Source of the DNA: Nageia nagi
Taxonomy: Eukaryota > Pinophyta
Length of the DNA stretch: 64,000 bases
Reading direction: 5' to 3'
NCBI GenBank assembly: GCA_050084985.1
Contig: JBITNC010000001.1
Coordinates: 202,244,001 to 202,308,000, forward strand
Under the pieces are notes generated by a model. It was not told where the DNA came from and made no database searches. It saw only the letters and a list, made by a program, of their open reading frames with translations. Shown piece by piece: positions 59,761 to 64,000 of the stretch (within the stretch, counting starts at the first letter, position 1; each line of letters begins with the position of its first letter). Position numbers and translations under genes: made by a program.

Positions 59761-61280
59761 CCATATTTATGTCCTTAGAGGATCTGGTACTAGGTGGTGA
59801 TTTTCTTGAGCAAAATAAAAAAATTATAAAATATAGATGTGTGAGAATTTGGCGAGGGGTATACTTGGCTAATTTATATAAAATATGCATTGAAAGTATA
59901 AAATTTTGGTTAGTTGACCAAGAAAAAATAAACCTTATAAAATTAGGCTACTAGAGCCCAAGTTGATCAATCCAAAAATAACAAATTAAAAATCCTTAAA
60001 AATTGTGAATTTTCTATAAATAACCACTATGCATTTCCTTGAAAGTAAAGAAAAACTTAGAAAAGATAAATTAAGACCATTTTAATGCTTAAAGTAAGAT
60101 AATGATAATGAAGAAAACACAATAGAAGAAGGCATGATAGGATATGTGAAAATAAATAAAAAGAAGAAAAATGTTGTTAAGAAATGCATTCCAACAAAAA
60201 TAAATATATGTAAAAATGGACTTGTTTAGGTTGATGGGGATGGTTGGAATATCCCATAGTTAATCATGTATTCTCTTTGCATATCATGTAGGATAGGATT
60301 GCAATTTGGCATTTTAGTTACATTTTTAGGTAAATAATCATGCTAGTTTCATTAATTACATTTCATGTTGTCATGCATTGGTGTGTTGTATGATAGTCCT
60401 TTAATATTGGGGACTCTAAAGTAATAAAAATAAAAAATAGTTCTTTGTTATTGAGAACTCTAAATAAGTCAATACATATAGTTCATTTTTTATGGATGTT
60501 GCATAGTCATTGATTGAAGTTGCATTCTTATGCATTTTTGTTATGAAGTGGTTATTATGCATACATTCAAAAATTTATTTCTAATTTTTGTTAAAATAAA
60601 TTAGAATGGTAAAATAAAATACTATTAGGTTGTTATAAAGAATGCAAGTTATTTTTTATAAGTAGATGAAACAACATACCTATAGAGAAAAATTATTGCT
60701 TCATAGAAGTAGGGTGTGGAACATCACTTCTCCAGATGGAGCACACTTTCTACATAATGTAATAAGTAAAATCGATAGATCTTAAAAAAATATGAAAATT
60801 AAAAAAAATCACATAAAATGTAACAACCCATCCATTTTATGAAGTTATTAAACATAAACAAAAAATAAATTACAATGCCCAAAGTAGTTGTGCAACTCAA
60901 AGGTAGAATGCATTCATTAATGGAAGCCTAAAGTTCATACAATACCCATAAACTTGTATTGAATATTTAGAACACAATCCAATAGTCTTTACAACTTGAA
61001 ATGAGGAATAAATATATCTAATAGGTCATAAGTGACCTTTACTATTCAATTCATATTTTATTACAAAGTCAAAAATGAAGCAAAAATGAAAAGATAAACT
61101 TTTTTAAAAATATAATACTTAGTACTAATCAGTAGGTTGATTAGCTAACCAATAGGTCGATATCATAGTTAATCTGCAAGTAACTGGTTCTTAAATTGAA
61201 CATGAAATATGAAACTAGTAAGCTTTAATTTGGGAGTTTTGAGTGCAATTAAGGTTTTATTACACCTTGGTAGTCTCCAT
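59761..61280. other. AT-rich spacer, includes possible LTR of the next copia
   Basis: No supported gene; the small plus frame at 59769-59954 has no recognisable content. The part just left of 61281 should hold the 3' LTR of the minus-strand copia, but I cannot fix its ends without a second copy. Confidence 0.4.
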
Positions 61281-61800
61281 ACTTCCCCTTGCTGATAAGA
61301 AGACCAATAATTGGGTCTCTTACTAGCATAAATTAAGGTTTAGCCACACTTTAGTAAATATATCCATCACTTGATCATAAGTTGGATAATACCTCATTGT
61401 CACTAACCTTTTCTCCACCAACTTAATGGTACCTTTATTATCACCAAAAATCAAATTTGGTTGCTTTTGCTCCTCTCCAATCTCCTTCAACACCTTTCTT
61501 AACCAAAATGATTATATTGATGCCCTTATAATTACAATATACTTAACTTTAGTACTTGACATAACTACAAATGTATTATTTTCTTAAGCTCCATGATACC
61601 AAACCATATCTAAGAGATAACCAATTTCCACTGGTGCACTTTCTATCATCTAAATCACTTCCACAATCACTATCACTAAAATTTGTAAGATTAAAATTGG
61701 AATTACATGAGTAATGGATCCCAAAGTTTACTTTCCCCTTCATATACTTGAGTATTATTTTTGCTTCCTTGAGATGGATAATGGATGGATCACTTATATA
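61281..61800 (-). pseudogene. second copia element: RNase H and polypurine tract
   Basis: Minus strand: EAKIILKYMKGKVNFGI, SDCGSDLDDRKCTSGN (catalytic Asp block), SLRYGLVSW, SSTKVKYIVI, FGDNKGTIKLVEKRL and MDIFTKVWLNLN. AAGGGGAAGT (complement of about 61281-61291) follows the coding end as a polypurine tract. Frameshifted and stop-containing. Confidence 0.8.
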
Positions 61801-62700
61801 TTTTTACACCTAATAAAATACTAAATAGCAAGTCTAGTCTTATATTTGTTAGAAACATGAGAGTTCCAACAATACTTATATAGTCCTTCTTATTCACTTT
61901 GGATGCTTCATATTCTTTGCAAAGTTGTTCTCCATGGGTTGTAGGTGTTGCAAAAAGAGTGCAATTCTCCATTCCAAACTTCTTCAACATATCATATGTA
62001 TATTTTGATTGACACATAAATATCTCTTCATTTGTTTGATGCACCTCTAATCCAAGGAAGTAGCTCATCAAACCAAGGTCTTTCATTTAAAACTCATCCA
62101 TCATTTGAGTTTTAAATGATTTATTCATTTTTCTATTATTTTCCCATGAATATAAAGTCATCCACATACAAATAAGTAACCAAAATATCAAATCCATATT
62201 TCTTAAAATATAAAGTAAGCTCATGTACACTTCTTTGAAAGCCCACACTTTTGAAGTATCCATCTATTCTCATGTACCAAACTCTTGGATCTTGATTCAG
62301 CCCTCATAGTGCCTTCTTGAGCTTGTACACTTAGATTTCTTTTATTTTAACCTCAAATCCCTAAGTTTGATATACATTCACCTCTTCATATATGTACCTA
62401 TTTATAAATGAACACTTTACATCCATGTGATGGACTATCCAATTCTTTCTTGTAGCCAAAGAGAGCACTAATTTTATTATTTCTTATCTTGCTATAGGTG
62501 CAATTTTCTCCTCAAAATCCATACCATAATTTTGTGTGAATCCTTTTTCTACTAACCTTGCTTTGTGTCTTTCAATGCTACCATCAGTCTTGCATTTTAT
62601 TTTGTACACCCACTTGGAACCATCAATATTTTTACCTTTGAGAAACTCACAAAGTTTCTAAGTATCATTTCTTTTAATTACATCAATCTTCTCTTTCATA
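61790..62700 (-). pseudogene. second copia element: reverse transcriptase
   Basis: Minus strand: KARLVERGFTQNYGMDFEEK near 62580-62500, IVHHMDVKCSFINRYIYEEV, then YLYVDDFIFMGK near 62180-62140 (copia catalytic box kept), and from 62086 MKDLGLMSYFLGLEVHQTNE with NKKDYISIVGTLMFLTNIRL. Several frame breaks. Confidence 0.85.
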
Positions 62701-63160
62701 TATTGCATCAAAATAATGTTTAAATGATATTATTCATAACAATATGGCTAAAAAATACTTACATATCTTGAAACAAAATTATAATTTGAACTAGAAAAGT
62801 AAAGTGCATAGTTTACTATTTCACCTTTTGGTTCTCCACTATCTTCATCTCCATAGAACTAAATATTTTCTAGCCTTATGTATAGATTCTACATTTCTTG
62901 TGTTTGGATCCTTATGATTATTCTCATTGTGTTTTCATAAATAATTTGACTTGGTGTATTGGTTCATCATTCTTGCATTGGGTGAGCTTAGGGCACTCAT
63001 ACTTCTTAGTGTTGTAAAGGAGCTAGAGGTACTCGATTAGATTGGAACACTCACACTTTATGGTTGAACTTTAATTTTATGAAGTATTACATGACTATTA
63101 TAAACACTTGATGATATCTTATCCTCCAAAATCTCTTCTACAAACACTTTTTATTGCAAT
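62701..63160 (-). other. second copia element: integrase-to-RT linker
   Basis: Decayed region between integrase and RT on the minus strand, rich in stops, with no recognisable motif of its own. Confidence 0.5.
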
Positions 63161-63622
63161 TTTTTACTACCATACTCTCCCCTCCATAAAACTCACATCT
63201 CTTGAGACAATGATCTTATGAGTCTTGGGATTATATAATTTATAAGCTTTGAAATGCTTATAATATCTTATAAATATAAAATCTTTAGATTTTTCATCCA
63301 ACTTTCTTCTCATTTCATCATTCACATGAACATATTCAAGCCATCCAAACACCTTCAAGTGTTGCAAATTTTGTTTTCTCTCAAACCAAGATTCATATGG
63401 AGTAATTTTATCGAACCTTCTTATAGGAGACCTATTCAAAATATACATAGTTATTCTCACTACTTTAGCCTAATAAATATTGGATAATTTCTTTCTTTTC
63501 ATAATGCTTATTTCCATCTCAACCAATGTATTTTTTTTCTTTTTGCTACACCATTTTATTTGGTGTGCAGGGAGAAGTGATGTGTCTTCTAATTCCATTG
63601 TATTTGCAATACTGAAAGAATT
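63160..63622 (-). pseudogene. second copia element: integrase C-terminal half
   Basis: Minus strand: YNGIRRHITSPCTPNKMV near 63600-63550 (copia E block region), then RITMYILNRSPIRRFDKITP, YESWFERKQNLQHLKVFGW, KDFIFIRYYKHFKAYKLYNP, VSRDVSFME. The upstream integrase core, protease and gag are missing; the element ends where a gypsy LTR start begins at 63623. Confidence 0.85.
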
Positions 63623-63670
63623 TGTTAACACCTTAAAAATAATTTTAATTTAATAAAAATACCCTTTAGT
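63623..63670 (+). repeat. gypsy LTR-start fragment (A family)
   Basis: TGTTAACACC, then AATTTTAATTTAAT and AAATACCCTTT, as at the start of element A's 3' LTR (24091-24137). Directly followed by integrase sequence, which is not the order in an intact element. Confidence 0.65.
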
Positions 63671-64000
63671 GCTAAATTTGTTTATCAAAGGTTTCTTAGA
63701 CTAGGTTATTTTTGACCTAATATGCTAGATGATTATGAATTACATGTTAAGAAATGTCAAAAGAATGCTAAGATTTAATCTTCTCCTTCTCATGGATTGC
63801 ACTATATTGTATCCCCTTAGCCTTTTTCTATTTGGGAGATTTATTTTATTATTAAATTTAATCCTATTTCAAGATATGAACATAAGTTTATCATTACAAC
63901 TATAAAATAATTCACAAATAGGTGGATGCTATACCCATGAAGTCATCTAAAGGAGGTAATATTGTTGAATTTCTTATTGAATTTATCATTTCTATATATG
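63671..64000 (+). pseudogene. Tat-type gypsy integrase fragment (A family), cut by window edge
   Basis: Matches 21960-22300 of element A over its length: CAAAG-TTGCTTA/TTTCTTA, AAATGTCAAAAGAATGCTAA, CCTTAGCCTTTTTCTATTTG, GGAGGTAATATTGTTGAATT. Translation in pieces gives HVKKCQKNAK (zinc region) and PFSIWE. Stops throughout. Confidence 0.8.

Overview
The window looks like repeat-dense intergenic DNA from a large plant nuclear genome. It is very AT-rich and CpG-poor. Almost every recognisable coding stretch belongs to a plant-type transposable element: Ty3/gypsy elements of the Tat/Ogre type (gag, protease, RT, RNase H, a second archaeal-type RNase H, integrase), Ty1/copia elements, and a hAT transposase gene. 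I see no intact host gene, rRNA, tRNA or CRISPR. A seed plant is certain enough; a gymnosperm is possible from the style and age of the elements, but that is inference. A run of exactly 100 N (13243-13342) marks an assembly gap.

Layout. 1-240 is the 3' end of a copia element. 240-7690 is AT-rich DNA with several short tandem repeats and palindromes but no gene I can support. 7990-24800 is a nest of Tat-like gypsy elements: element A (plus strand) is split in the middle of its RT by element B, whose insertion left a 5-bp target duplication (ACAAC at 9434-9438 and 20066-20070). Inside B lie the remains of a third, minus-strand element C, with a gag and an opposite-strand plant mobile domain (PMD) gene. 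24800-31000 holds a gag-like remnant, three related minisatellite arrays (24-, 23- and 21-bp units) and a decayed multi-exon gene of unknown family (27568-30320) lying between the arrays.

31061-51134 is a hAT transposase gene on the minus strand, cut in two by element E, a structurally complete 17.7-kb Tat/Ogre retrotransposon (32085-49789, minus strand). E has two 838-bp LTRs, a CATAG target duplication, a primer-binding site, a polypurine tract, a full gag-pol with dual RNase H, an extra sense ORF with an internally duplicated domain, and an antisense, intron-containing PMD gene next to its 3' LTR. 51308-59496 is a copia element with one full LTR and a truncated second LTR. 61281-63622 is a minus-strand copia remnant, and 63623-64000 is a gypsy LTR-start plus integrase fragment of the same family as A.

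All these genes are broken. Many in-frame stops are TAG or TAA where glutamine (CAG/CAA) is expected, and LTR ends and CpG sites also show C-to-T changes, as expected from deamination of heavily methylated, silenced DNA. The items most worth a second look are the antisense PMD gene carried by two separate Tat elements, the duplicated-domain sense ORF in E, and the multi-exon poly-glutamine gene between related minisatellites.
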